Below, piece by piece: positions 23,300 to 34,136 of a stretch of 64,000 bases of DNA (its first letter is position 1; each line of letters begins with the position of its first letter). The DNA comes from Tenebrio molitor (lineage: Eukaryota; Arthropoda; Insecta; Coleoptera; Tenebrionidae): positions 4,402,001 to 4,466,000 of the forward strand of contig NC_091047.1 of the NCBI RefSeq assembly GCF_963966145.1, written 5' to 3'. The translations under genes were made by a program, and so were the position numbers. The notes under the pieces are model-generated. The model ran no database searches and was not told the DNA's origin. It saw only the letters and a list, made by a program, of their open reading frames with translations.

Positions 23300-24970
23300 C
23301 TTTATGAGACGTGCTTGTAGGCTTTCGTGTACTGATACCTCGCCCAATTGGCCACGCTTTGGCCCGGATTCAGTCCCATCGAAATCGACTGGTGACGGTT
23401 TCTCTCGACCAATCAAGCGTCTCACGCTTCGTTCGCCACCAATAAAAGGTGCAATTCTGTGTGATTAAAGTTTTTCAGTATTTGCGTGACAATTCACAGT
23501 ATAATCTAGATACTTTATTTCCAAATCGTTTATGCCTCAGAAGTGTGACAAAATGCCATAATTCCTCACAATTTTGCCACTTCGCCACTTGTGACAAGGA
23601 TTTTACACAAGTTTCGATGTTTACAAAAATTCCCATTTCTCATTCTCTTCATTTTTACTTTCTGTTATCCGGATTTCTTTATTTTGATCTTTTTTTAGTT
23701 GAAATTTAATCGCCCTTAGGTCTACGTGACCCGCAAGCGCGTAAATGCGCTCGGCTCACCCTCGTTTTGGCGTGGGTTCTTCACTCTTTATATGCGTATG
23801 GGAAGCTGTACGTTCGGCAGGTACGCACCCAGCTGCCATCTGTCGTAATAATTCGTGATTGGATTGTCAAGAGTCGGCCGTTCGTTAGCGGCCCGACCGC
23901 TACGTCTGTGCTATAACTCACTTCTCGAGCAACGACAACGCTACCAACGGAGCGATACTCGTTTGTCCGCTAACAAATGACAATCGCCCGGCTTCCCGGC
24001 TATCAAAGAGTGCGCTGGCCACAGCCGCCCTTGTTTTTGCGACGATCCGGTGTGTGAAAACAATGGCACATCGCCGAGACCGCATTCTGCCTTTGAAGAG
24101 GCCGCTCACCAGGTATGCAATGTTCGGCATGATGACGTATCCCGTTGCCGTCGAGTAACAACAATCCAGAGACGAGAGTTCTTCATGTGGAACGAGGACG
24201 CCGCGAAGAGATGACAGAGCCGCTCGGATCTTACGATTTTGGTGAGATATTTGGTGGTGTGTTTGTTTGAGATGTCGGTGTGGTCTAATCAGAGACTGCG
24301 CTCTTGTCTGTCGCGAGCTGTAGACTTTGGAAGGGTCTGCGGTGTTCATCGTAGTGTGATTGTGCCTTGTGACAGTCGAAAGAGTGCGCTTCCGGTCTGT
24401 GGAACAATCGCAGACGCATCGGTGCGAGGAAGATTGCGCCAAGCCCGTGCACGCCGCCCCCAGCCCCCCAGCCTCCCCCACCTGCACACGCACAATACAA
24501 TAAAACAAATTAAGAGCAGTTCATTGACGTACGTCACCAATTTGGGCGGCAAGTCCGAAAAATTCCCTGGCGACGAGTCCGTCCATTAAGCGGAGCGTGG
24601 GTTTTGATTTAATGCCGCCAGAATGCGACTCTCACGCTGTCCTTTGGCCAGTGACCGCCACTTCCGCCAACTCGCAGACAAGAAAATAACCATCAGGGCT
24701 CTCCCTTCCTGATGCGTTGACAAGATACCTACGGACAACTGCAGGTAGGCGAGTTCTTGCACGAACGAACGCCTAATAACGCAACGGTATGTGCGGCGAA
24801 AGAGGCTAACGAGAGAACAAGAGGAATGTGTGGCAAAGGGAAGAGAGAAACTACAAAATCAAGAGAGAGATTGGAAATGGGGCTGGATGGGGAAAATCTC
24901 GGCGAATTAAGATGTTGCGCAGATGCGCATATAGTGATGATCTCAACTGACTTAAGTAATTTAACGACTT
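23300..24970. promoter_or_regulatory. GC-rich island with promoter-like boxes
   Basis: The largest CG-rich region. CCAAT words (ACCAATCAAG near 23410, ACCAATAAAAGG near 23432) sit beside a TATA-like AATAAAAGG, and a second TATA-like CTTTATATGC lies near 23786. The island has frames open on both strands, including a 196-codon minus frame at 23918-24508 with no domain. Such composition suits a promoter or 5' exon region, but strand and start site cannot be fixed from sequence alone. Confidence 0.3.
24063..24112 (+). CDS. Candidate short first coding exon, unrecognised
   Basis: ATG at 24063 in a very good context (AACAATGGC) opens 16 codons beginning MAHRRDRILPLKRPL and meets a donor CACCAG before GTATGC at 24113. 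A TATA-like box lies about 275 bp upstream. No downstream exon is identified. An ATG this close to a usable donor can occur by chance. Confidence 0.2.
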
Positions 24971-25491
24971 TATAATCTTGATTTAAATTTGAAATCACGT
25001 GAGACACTACTATGCAATGATTTTATTGCAGCGGATAATTTAATGAGCTTAATATAATTATTGACAATCACGTTCTAGACAAGAAAATGGTTTTTATCTT
25101 CAAGCTGTCTAAAATCGCGCCTTTTTGAAATACTTCAAATCCAAGGAGTTGAAATGTCCACAAAGTCAAATGTAAAGTTATTTCATGACACGACATATTT
25201 AATAAAAACACGAAATAACGAAATTATTACGTAATATTTTACCGGTGCCACTGTGGTGTAACACGAGCCGCCCATGTGCATGGATGACAGATGTCAAAAT
25301 CAAAAATAGTCAGATGGCCGTTCAACGTCAAAAAGTAAACTTTAGACTTTAGTAAACTTTACTAATATTATCAAACCTTGCAGTAGTATTAATATTGCAA
25401 CAAGAATTACTGGTACCTTAAAATTTGAAAATTGTAAGTTTGCAAATTGTCATTTTACTGTAGGTACTTGAAGATAATATAGTATATCTCA

Positions 25492-25677
25492 ATTTATTGT
25501 TGATTAATAATTTACATTAAATGAACATTAACTTTACACTACAACAAATTAAACAGTATTTGCATCTTTTGCAATAACGCCAATAATTTGTTTTCACTCA
25601 TTGACTGCCTCTGGTGCGCATCGTCTCCCTTTTATCTTGACGCCGGCCCTGTCTCGAACATTCCAGGTAGGCCTCAG
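25492..25677 (+). repeat. Duplicated segment with GC-rich core, copy 2
   Basis: Same-orientation partner of 8866-9024. The core GCGCATCGTCTCCC...GGTAGGCCTCAG (25616-25677) differs from copy 1 by only a few bases and one indel, while the preceding AT-rich part has acquired an insertion and many changes. Confidence 0.6.
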
Positions 25678-25883
25678 TCCTTCGCTGTTTCATGACTCAT
25701 TAAATACTATTTATCGAAACCTGCAACATCGTTGCAAGAACCACTTTAGCATCGGCATCCCCAATGAATTAATATCTTAGGCAATCATGTAGAGAAATAA
25801 AATAATTTGGATTTTCTTACTTGTTTTTATCTGAGGAAGAATAAATCATGAACCACAGTCATTAGCTATTTATGCAACGAGTT

Positions 25884-25980
25884 GCAAAATGAGCGTCTTT
25901 TTTGCACTAGACACGACAATTGGACCACGAGTGTCAACGAGTGGTCCAACATGTCGTGTGCAAAAAAATAGTCATTTTGC
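25884..25980. repeat. Foldback (near-palindrome), 97 bp
   Basis: GCAAAATGAGCGTC at the left is mirrored by the right end GTCATTTTGC, and the arms continue through TTTTTTGCAC, ACGACA and TTGGACCAC. The short centre is built on ACGAGTGTCAACGAGT. No flanking transposon ends are evident. Confidence 0.65.
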
Positions 25981-26162
25981 TACGTGTTTCATACAAGATT
26001 TTTTCTAATTTAGTTACGAAAAGCACACATTCTGATTAAAATCCTGTTTAAATCTGCTATTTCAATAATTTTCCGGGATAATACTACTAATGTCACTTTT
26101 TAACACTAGTGATAATATAATAACTTTTTTTCACTAGTTATTAAATGAAGCACGTTTGACAA

Positions 26163-26450
26163 CTAAAATGATTGATTGTCGAAGAATCGCAACAAAAACC
26201 TCTCAAGTTTGAATATGTGTTTCTCGGACCCGTCACAAATAAGCAGACAATACCACGCCAGACCCAGCGAACCATCATTTGGGAACCTACGTCCGTGTAA
26301 TAAGATTTTTGGGGACGCATTGTGCAATAACTGTGAAACAATCTCGTTTTGCAATTTTTTCAAGCGACTGAATTTTCCCAAATTGCCTTGATTTTTCGGT
26401 GCCGAATTCGACCCAAGAGAAAGCACCTTGAGAGCATCCAATTCTGTCAT
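26163..26450 (-). CDS. Unrecognised 95-codon ORF
   Basis: ATG at 26450 in a favourable context (TCAAAAATGA) begins MTELDALKVLSLGSNSAPKN and is open for 95 codons to a TAG. Amino-acid composition is protein-like and the start superficially recalls a leucine-rich repeat, but no repeat periodicity follows. Three other frames are also open here (26141-26341 and 26287-26493 minus; 26176-26391 plus), which weakens the coding case. No neighbour gives a function. Confidence 0.2.
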   Translation of the reverse strand: MTELDALKVLSLGSNSAPKNQGNLGKFSRLKKLQNEIVSQLLHNASPKILLHGRRFPNDGSLGLAWYCLLICDGSEKHIFKLERFLLRFFDNQSF

Positions 26451-26499
26451 TTTTGACCCAACACTGTGAGAATTTGATATCGTGTCGTGCCATTCATTA

Positions 26500-28340
26500 C
26501 GTGAAGAACTCTACGTGACTTGTCTAATTCAGTTATTCATAAAATTCTGAAATGGACGTATTTGTATTGTACCTGTTTGTTAATTAACTCTGTCTGCACC
26601 TAAACAAAGATCGTGCTTTATTATCACATCTAGTAGAACAGATGTATTCCTATTCCTACCTTAAAGTGTGGCCCTAATTATTTTAATTGCTGCCCATTGT
26701 GTAAAAATCACTGGAAGGAACAGTACAGCATGTTTAATGTATTGACTCTAATGCGAGTCACACTTCACTTCTCTAATTAAAGGGGGGATTACACCATGAT
26801 AATATTGTTAAGTGGTTTCGGGGATCTGACAGACTTTATTATCACACTCGCAAATTATTTTTCCAATCGGGAACCAATACTGTGCCTGCTTGACAAATGG
26901 CCGCCGCGCGACCTTGACGCTTCACTCTACCATTTTCCGGCGCATTGTACCTACAATTGTCTTGATTTGTATTTCATTACCAAACTGTATTTTATTTGTG
27001 CTTGTTGATGCATCATTAAGATAAGCGCCCGGTGGTACCCATGGCACGCACCATATACATATTTGAAAAGTGTTTTTGATGGGTCAGTATGGAAGACCAC
27101 GACCATGTGAAAGCAACAAAAACCCTTCAGAAGAACATGAGTTGTGAGTGAGAGGTGTCGATTTTTGTTCTCTGTTATTACCCTTTAATTGCGCAGCCAT
27201 AAAAAGCTCTTTGATCGCGTTGAATAATGAATTAGAAATCTTACGGTGTGAAGACACGGAACGTGGAAATGCCCCTCGCATCCATGCAAACCCCATTTAA
27301 ATACAATACAAGTTGATGGTGTACAGTTTGAAAATCCATCGATAAGCAAAGCGGCGTCCATTACGCTATGATTAGAGCAATTAGCTTGAAATAAGTCACC
27401 CAAGCTCGACTCTAACGACCTCTTTGACGCAAACCGAACAGGAATTGGGTTCTTAGCAATCACACACCTCTCAATTGCCTAATTTTTAATAGCGACCGTG
27501 TCCACTACACACCACTTATCGCTAATTTTAGCCACAATTTGGCTTTTTTCTCAATATCAGTGAACATGCGTGACTGGAGACAGATATGGAACATGCGAGC
27601 CACAAAAACTTGACCAGCAGAGATCGAAACTTGTACGTTTTGACATTGACGAGAAAAAATACCAGTTCAATTAAACATTCCGTTTCCACATGTCAGACGA
27701 AACGCGGTTTTGCAACACTTTTTCCACTGAGGACATTCTAAATCGGCGACAAAAACTCCAACACGTGTGAGACGCGCTACGAATTGCGGAACGGTGTGGG
27801 GCGCCCTCTCTCGGCGGATAGCGCAGACAAGCGGAGGGTCTCAAGTCGGTAAGGCAGGTTGCGCGTCGTGGGCGACGTAATGGCGGTAATTGATCAAAAT
27901 TACAGCAATTTGTAAGCTGTTTAATTATATATTAATGGCCGTATCGGTGTGTGTATTATATCATATTTAAGTGAGAGCGAAATTGGGCAATTAGACATGC
28001 CAATCTAGGAGACATTGACTTTTTTCTTCACTTATCTGTCATTATCCCATTACGGTTCGAATGTTTACATTAATTTTGTAATTATTGCGTTAAAAGCGCA
28101 TTAGCATAGTCGCTGCTTTATTAAATGGTTGTAGATGGTGTGAATAATGGCGTGGGGTAATGGGCAAATTACACGTATTATCTATGGACAATTTGGTTCG
28201 GAAACAGACTGTTTGTTTATAACTTCCCATTTGTTTCGGCACAGAAACGTGCATCGTCTAGACGGGGGAAATAAAAAAGGAGATGGTATTCGAAAATTTA
28301 CAAAAATTATATCGATTTCAAAACTACCATCGTGAAATGA
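26500..28340. other. Mixed GC-richer island
   Basis: Alternating AT-rich and CG-rich sub-blocks. The 26880-27470 and 27700-27900 parts are the most GC-rich. Two overlapping minus frames (27084-27296 and 27185-27463) look protein-like in places but cannot both be real, and no domain is recognised. A GTAAGG donor-like site occurs near 27851. Candidate regulatory DNA. Confidence 0.3.
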
Positions 28341-28910
28341 TCTGTAAAATGTCGCCAGTGCTCAAAAGAATTTTGTTATCGTTAATTTTTTTCAGTTAAC
28401 GACTATTTATAACTACATTTGCTTTTTCTACAAATTTTTCTTAACGCTCGTTATACCTAACTCCTGAATCAAAAATTGTTCGCTTTCAAAAAATCAATTT
28501 TCCAAAATCTTTTGAAATCATGTAAGTATAGGATTTTTGATTTTTGTAAAATGTTTAATAACTTTCAAAAGCAATTAATTTTGTAATTTTTCTTTTTCCT
28601 TCTTTGTTCGATTTCCTTTTTTTTCTATTTTGGCATTTACATATCTTTTAAATGTTTGTCCGGGTATCTACAGTTGATTTATAGGAAGTAGTTAATATCA
28701 TTGCATAATTATTTTTTATTTATATACTTACACATAAGAAAAATAGAATAGAGAAAAAAAAGAAAAGAGTTGTTTCTATTAGGTACATATTTCAAAATTT
28801 CTAAAAGTTCATGAATGCTTTGGTTGTTCTGAAAATAAGCACGAGTCGCAGAGGAGTTTTCATGGCAACAGTAATTAAATAAATTTGGCCAATGGAATGA
28901 TGGAATATTA

Positions 28911-29480
28911 GAAATCAATTTGGTCCTATAAAATAAGATTATGCCCAATTGGCAAATGGCTTCCACATAATCTTGAAGCTTCACCTTCACATTACAGGCA
29001 TTGCTCTAAATATTTCAAAAAAATATCCTTTTTATTGTTATTTTATAATCGCAATTCTCGAAAAACAATGAACTGACAGTCTACAATTTTAAAAGTGTCT
29101 TTATTTTTCTTCTTAGTTTTGTTTGATGCCAAAGGGACATAACATGTTATTTCTTGCATCTGAAAATGTTTATTTTTTACCACAGGAAATAAATAAAAGA
29201 ACTAGAAATCAAAATGCCATTATAAAGTAACATTTTGCCTAATTAGCAAATGGCTTCCGAAATTCTTGGAGCTTCACTTTTAACTCACAGGCAGTGTTCT
29301 AAATATTTCAAAAATATCTTCATTATTTTTATTTTATAATCGCAATTCTTGAAAATCACTGGACAATTTTAAATACGTATTTATTTTACTTTTTAGTTTT
29401 GTTGACGCCAAAAAGGCATAACATGTTGTTTACTGTATCCACAAAATGTTATTTTTCACAGAAGAAAAAAAAATGTGTTG
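28911..29480 (+). repeat. Tandem duplication, 294-bp unit, two copies
   Basis: 28911-29204 is repeated at 29205 onward. Shared landmarks in order are GAAATCAA, GCAAATGGCTTCC, TCTAAATATTTCAAAAA, TTTTATAATCGCAATTCT and GGCATAACATGTTRTTT. The second unit is shortened by small deletions and ends in an A-rich tract. The sequence has no transposon ends and encodes nothing obvious. Confidence 0.8.
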
Positions 29481-29739
29481 AGTTTAAAAACATATGTGTG
29501 CAATAAAAAAATCACAAAGTTCCGTCGCTAAGTAAAACAATAGTCGTATCGTTGATTGATTCGTTAAATAGAAGAAAAGAGCTAGACAGTCTTATTTCTC
29601 TAAAAATAATAAAGAGCAAAAGTACAGTTGAACTATCTATATTTTTTATAGTTTGTGTTGTACTTAAGACTCAATAAAATTCATCATCGATCATCGCTAT
29701 TTATACCTACTCTTATTTTGTCGAGTATGAATCAATCCA

Positions 29740-30450
29740 CGACTCGAGTTTCGTTTCTCGCCGTTCGCTGATCTTGGCGGTATTACTGACAACGTTTCGA
29801 TCTTTTGGAGATGGTGCTACCGCCCAGATCCCACCAGGAACCTAATTTTCAGATGCAGATGTCATTTGTGGAAACAACGAACAGCCGCCTAACCGCTAAT
29901 TTGAGTCTGCGGTTCCCTTGGCAGGTGAAGAAATTCACTTCTAATGGCACCGATGAAAGTTTGATTGACGTAGGTGCGTGGAAGAAACGTCGTTTTTGCG
30001 GCCGAGGCGATAATGGGAGTAATTTTTCCGGCGTTTAATTGCATCAGTGGCATGGGCCTTGCAATTAGGACCAATTTCGGTGGATGGCCATATCAGATAA
30101 ACAAATGAGCGGCGGATTATTAATGACACGTCGGTGAGGATTTTCCGTTCGATCGGTCAATTTGAGGTTTTCGGATTGGCGATTTTTTTTTTCGATTCGA
30201 AATTGATTCCCAAAACGCATCGGCTGTCAGATGGGATTTATCGAGAGATTAGATTTAATGGACGATCCGAAATTGGCGTGCAGAAATGTTTACGACATTA
30301 TGAGAGATTATTTTCTTTTGTTAATGATACTGTTATTAACATTTTTATTATGTTCGTTTAAGTTTTAATTTGTTGGAGCTCATTTAAGGCAATTAACTCG
30401 CCGGAACAAAAGAGGATTCGTTACACAATAGCGGAGGCGGTGGTTTTGGC
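29740..30450. other. GC-richer island
   Basis: CG-containing, repeat-poor. It includes the candidate exon at 29811-29924 and frames open on both strands to about 30130. TATTAATGACACG and CATTAAT-like cores are present. Confidence 0.3.
29811..29924 (+). CDS. Candidate first coding exon, 38 codons, unrecognised
   Basis: ATG at 29811 (GGAGATGG context) follows an in-frame TGA nine codons earlier. It opens 38 codons starting MVLPPRSHQEPNFQMQMSFV and ending FPWQ exactly at CAG before GTGAAG, a good donor that leaves phase 0. The frame stays open for another 37 codons past the donor, so a longer single-exon reading is possible. Residue composition is protein-like, but no family is recognised and no second exon is visible. 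Confidence 0.3.
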
Positions 30451-30706
30451 GTGATCTGAGAAAATGTTATTTTGCCTAATTGTTGTAATAAAAAATTAAC
30501 ATGTGCACTTGTAATTCTAATGAAACAGTTGTTGGTTAAGGTTCCAGTGCCATAACTATTTGAAATTTTCACAACGATTTGTTCAAGTGTTTTTTTAAAT
30601 GCTCCCAAAAGCTGTGAATACAAAATAAACACGAATAAATAACAAAATTAATAAATAAAAAAATTATTTTCTCAATAGAGCTCGCGATAACACTTTTTTT
30701 AATGCT

Positions 30707-31630
30707 TTGGTTTCAGCGGATAAAGGTTACACACCTTTAAATTTAAGTGATAATATAATTTCAGATATTGTTGAGCCAAATATACCTGACACTATAGCAA
30801 ATATAAAACAAAAGTCTTTACATGGGAGATATTTTAAAGAGCTAGAACAGCCAGAAATTAATATTCAAGCTTCTCATGCATGGCTTAAAAAATCAAATAT
30901 TCATCCTGAGACTGAGGGTTTTATATTTGCAATACAAGATCGTGTTATAAACACAAGAAATTATAAAAAACACATATGCGGTTTACAATTGATCATTGAT
31001 AAATGTAGGATTTGCGGAACTGAAGGGGAAACCATTGAACATATCATTTCTTCTTGCACCGTTTTGGCTCAAAGCGAATATAAAAAACGTCATGATATAT
31101 TCGCAAAAATTATACACATGAATTTAGCAGTTAAATTCAATTTATTAAAGGATACACAACCACATTACATTTATAAACCAGAAAGTTGTTTAGAAAATGA
31201 CAATTACAAATTATATTTTGATCGGACAGTTTTAACTGACATTCACATTCAGCATAACAGACCAGACATTATAATTTTAAATAAACAACAAAAGCAAGCA
31301 TATCTTTTAGATATAGCTGTTCCAAATTCACACAATATAACACAGACATATAATACAAAAATTAATAAATATTTAGAACTCTCCGTTGCTATGAGAAATC
31401 TTTGGTGTTTAGAAAAAATTTCGATTTTACCATTTATAATTTCAGCAACAGGAATAGTACCCCAATCTCTTTTTAAAAATTTAAAAATTTTGGACTTAGA
31501 GAACACATTGGTGGTTGAAATTCAAAAAGGTATATTATTATACTCATGTCACATCGTGAGGAAATTCCTTAACATTGACACAGAACATAAAACACAAAAA
31601 AGTCAAAATGCGGAGGCGAGACGCCGGTAA
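30707..31630 (+). CDS. C-terminal zinc-knuckle and endonuclease part of a retrotransposon polyprotein
   Basis: The frame is open from 30659 without an ATG; 30707 is a TTG, so this is an internal fragment. Numbering from 30707, C100, C103, H112 and C117 form a C-x2-C-x8-H-x4-C knuckle. R185-P186-D187 is followed after 14 residues by D202 in LLDIAVP, the PD-(D/E)xK-like pattern of the restriction-like endonuclease in R2/R4-group elements, which nicks the target DNA for target-primed reverse transcription. The part is uninterrupted to the stop at 31630, suggesting recent insertion. The reverse transcriptase and N-terminal DNA-binding fingers are absent, so it is not autonomous. Subfamily cannot be fixed by eye. 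Confidence 0.75.
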   Translation: MVSADKGYTPLNLSDNIISDIVEPNIPDTIANIKQKSLHGRYFKELEQPEINIQASHAWLKKSNIHPETEGFIFAIQDRVINTRNYKKHICGLQLIIDKCRICGTEGETIEHIISSCTVLAQSEYKKRHDIFAKIIHMNLAVKFNLLKDTQPHYIYKPESCLENDNYKLYFDRTVLTDIHIQHNRPDIIILNKQQKQAYLLDIAVPNSHNITQTYNTKINKYLELSVAMRNLWCLEKISILPFIISATGIVPQSLFKNLKILDLENTLVVEIQKGILLYSCHIVRKFLNIDTEHKTQKSQNAEARRR

Positions 31631-31790
31631 TTATGTTGATAAGCACTGCACTATTACTTGATAGTATTATCCGTAATAGTGTATGTACTCCGGCAAAATT
31701 GCCGTGCCGCCGGGTGGAGGTGGGATACGAAAATAAACCATATTTTGTACAAACAAATCGATGAAGGGGTCGAATCATTATCAGTAATAA
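31631..31790 (+). other. Retrotransposon 3' untranslated region with hairpins
   Basis: Just past the stop codon, CACTATTAC (31649-31657) pairs perfectly with GTAATAGTG (31673-31681) across a 15-nt loop. A second hairpin, CGGCAAAATTGCCG, occupies 31691-31704 and is followed by a GC-rich CCGCCGGG tract. R2-group reverse transcriptases recognise folded 3' RNA, so these are plausible recognition structures (inference). Confidence 0.5.
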
Positions 31791-32383
31791 AAGTAGCAGA
31801 TCTCAAGGTGTCACACTTGAATTTTTAAAGCTTAAAACATTACTTCAGAACCCCTAGCAAAAAATTTGTAGCTCTGATAAAAGTTTACTAAAAAAGCTAA
31901 TTGTACTGGAAATCGCACGATTTGATTTTTCACAGAAAGCTTGCATTTTTGGTACCGTTGTCATGACAATAACAATAATTTTTCACCATCGAGCAAATTT
32001 TTTTACTGTTATCAAGGGAACTACACCATTGCAGATTTAATATTTAAGATAAATCGATCTGCTCAATTTTGTTTGGTGTTGGCGATTTCCTTGCCGAATC
32101 TCCCACGTGCACACGATTAGTTTCTGTAAATTTTTCTTGTTTTTCATTCATGCTTTTATTTTTTTTTTCGGAACTAAAATACTTATTTCCACAACAAAGC
32201 ATCTGACTCGAAATAATTTTCGGAAATAATTCACTCACTCAATATTTTATTCCGGGAGAAATAGTAGGTACCTTTCTAGCTAATTTTTATTGTACTAATT
32301 ATTGGTTTCTCCATATCCACTACTTTATCTTATTGCTTTATCTAGGGGATGATCAATAATAATAATTAATGTACAAAAATATG
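31791..32383. other. AT-rich spacer
   Basis: AT-rich with no coding signal. The part 31800-32040 reads like old mobile DNA but has no recognisable ends. Confidence 0.35.
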
Positions 32384-33129
32384 TACCGGGTGGGGCATCG
32401 TATACGCGCACGCCAGAAATCGCGACTTCTAATTAAATAAAATTGGCGAAATTTTATATACCTGACTAATTATTGATAAGGTATATTTGAGAATTTTTTA
32501 AATTTTTTTTGTTAATAAATAAGGCCGTAACAGTTTTATTAGTTTTCTGAAATTAACTGTTAATTTACCTATAAAGTTTTTACACTAAATGAATCTGTAT
32601 CTGCTAGTCCATCAAACCCTGGTGGCACAATTACAAATTTTGACTTGGTTAGCTAAATAATTCGCTTTTTTATTTAAACGTAAACCAGACGGGTGATTTA
32701 CGGCACAATGGTATAATTTCCCAACAAAGGTATAGCCGACCGTTTTAAACCTTTTTGCCATAAAATTGACAGTTTCCATTGTCACCTAAATTTACGATAG
32801 CACAAGTAGCAGGTCATAAATAAAAATGATTTTGAAAGTTGAAATGTAAAACTGCGTTTAATTCAAAATCTAATTGGTATTTTTTTCCGTAGATTTCGTA
32901 AATAATTATAGGAAGTGAATCTGGGTAGGTTAGTATAAAAATCAGAATTTGACTTTTTGGTTGAAATTTACATTTTAATTTTTTTTGGCTTTGTTTGTAA
33001 GTGAAAAATTATCAAAAAATTATGAAATGTACCTTACCAATAGCCAGGTAAGTCTGAAAAATTTCGACAATTTTATTTAATTAGAAGTCGCGATTTCTCG
33101 CGTGCGCGTATACGATGCCCCACCCGGTA
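32384..33129. mobile_element. Inverted-repeat element, family F, complete 746-bp copy
   Basis: Ends TACCGGGTGGGGCATCGTAT at 32384 and the exact inverse finishing at 33129. Similarity of the arms continues for about 55 bp through TCGCGACTTCTAATTAAATA. No transposase frame lies inside. Partial relatives are at 11674-12017, 16270-16375 and 41671-42175. It contains CCAGGTAAGT at 33044-33053, a consensus splice donor on the plus strand. Confidence 0.85.
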
Positions 33130-33300
33130 TATTTTTCCTTACGTATTTATTTTAATTTGTTTTTCTTTTGTATAATTTATTTATGTCTTTTTCTTATTAA
33201 TTTATTTAACCAAGTGAGTGACGTTTGAGTCAAAATTTACTAAACTGCACACCTAACTATGTTTTATGTTTTTTAAATCAAAAAACAAATATCCATTTTA

Positions 33301-33366
33301 ACTTTGGAAATGTATTGTGGGTTGCATTTTCCGTCGGGCTCATTATCACTTGTGAAATAGCCTGTA
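33301..33366 (-). mobile_element. Solo end of family J
   Basis: Matches the right end of the element at 50919-51230: ACTTTGGAAATGTATTGTGG followed by GGGCTCATTATCACT and CCTGTA. The left half is missing. Confidence 0.65.
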
Positions 33367-33719
33367 TGTATTTTTCTTAGGTAATTATTTTAATTTCTTT
33401 ATATGTTTATTTCATTTATCTCTTGTTGTTGTTAATTTTGTAATATACTTTTAAATTTGAACAAAATTATCTTAATTATCGAATTAAATGTTGCAGTAGA
33501 TTTTAACTCAAAATCTGTAGACCTATTTCTAATTTTTTTTTAATTATTATTTTTAGGTATATCTAATATTTAAAACAAGGCCAATGCCTTTGCAGAACTC
33601 TTTGCAAAAACTGTAATCCAGAAGGTTTACCATCGCGATCTTGAGAGCCTGGTGCTTAGATCTTTCAAGATATATTTGAAAATAATTCTCTTTTTACTGA
33701 ATATTTCTCACATATTAGG

Positions 33720-33934
33720 TATATCCCTAGTGCAAAATTTTTTATCGGAAATGTTTTTGCTAATGAACGAAAACATCCATAAATGAGGTCAGAGGACCAA
33801 TTATTAGCAAATAAGAGCACGAGACGAAGTCGAGTCTATTTGATAATAATTGGTCTTCTGACCGAATAATTTATGGATGTTTGAGTTCATTAGGAACAAA
33901 GTTGCCGATATTAAAATTTTGCACGAGGGGTATA
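33720..33934. repeat. Large foldback, about 105-bp arms
   Basis: The arms read from TATATCCCTAGTGCAAAA inward through AACATCCATAAAT, GGTCAGAGGACCAATTATTA and AATA, and return in inverse order to TTTTGCACGAGGGGTATA. The centre is GAGCACGAGACGAAGTCGAG. Arms are near-perfect, so a very stable hairpin could form. Confidence 0.75.
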
Positions 33935-33947
33935 CGGCTGATTATTT

Positions 33948-34136
33948 TGTAAGCGCCAAGGTCGAGGGGAGGTGACTACATCCCAAAACGAGGACTTCCC
34001 CGGGAGCCCGACGTCACCGCTCTCGGCCTCTCCCGAGCGGGGAACGAGTGAGGACTCGGACCACAGAGGAAGAACGAAAGGGGGTACGGGCAGTCTTCGA
34101 TAAGGCGTCATGGGCTGTAGATTGATCAAACCAAGA
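33948..34136. other. Sharply bounded GC-rich block inside satellite
   Basis: About 190 bp with abrupt GC-rich composition between AT-rich flanks. It includes CTTCCCCGGGAGCCCGACGT and CTCTCCCGAGCGGGG with partial self-complementarity. It resembles neither rRNA nor tRNA to me. The minus frame 33911-34129 is short. Possibly the 3' end of an unidentified retroelement or SINE. Confidence 0.4.

Larger units (their letters stand above)
24971..26160. other. AT-rich spacer holding a duplicated core and a foldback
   Basis: AT-rich with no coding signal. The second copy of the GC-rich core (25492-25677) and the foldback at 25884-25980 are listed separately. Confidence 0.4.
30659..31790 (+). mobile_element. 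5'-truncated non-LTR retrotransposon, restriction-like endonuclease type (R2/R4-like)
   Basis: The 3' part of a retrotransposon: the end of its single long frame (open from 30659) plus a structured 3' untranslated region. The reverse transcriptase is missing because the copy starts just before the linker region, as expected when target-primed reverse transcription stops early. The 3' border near 31790 is approximate, and no poly(A) tail is evident. Confidence 0.75.

Noticed and set aside
23918..24508. 196-codon minus-strand frame
   Set aside because: Low-stop CG-rich composition, no recognisable domain, and plus and other minus frames open in the same place.
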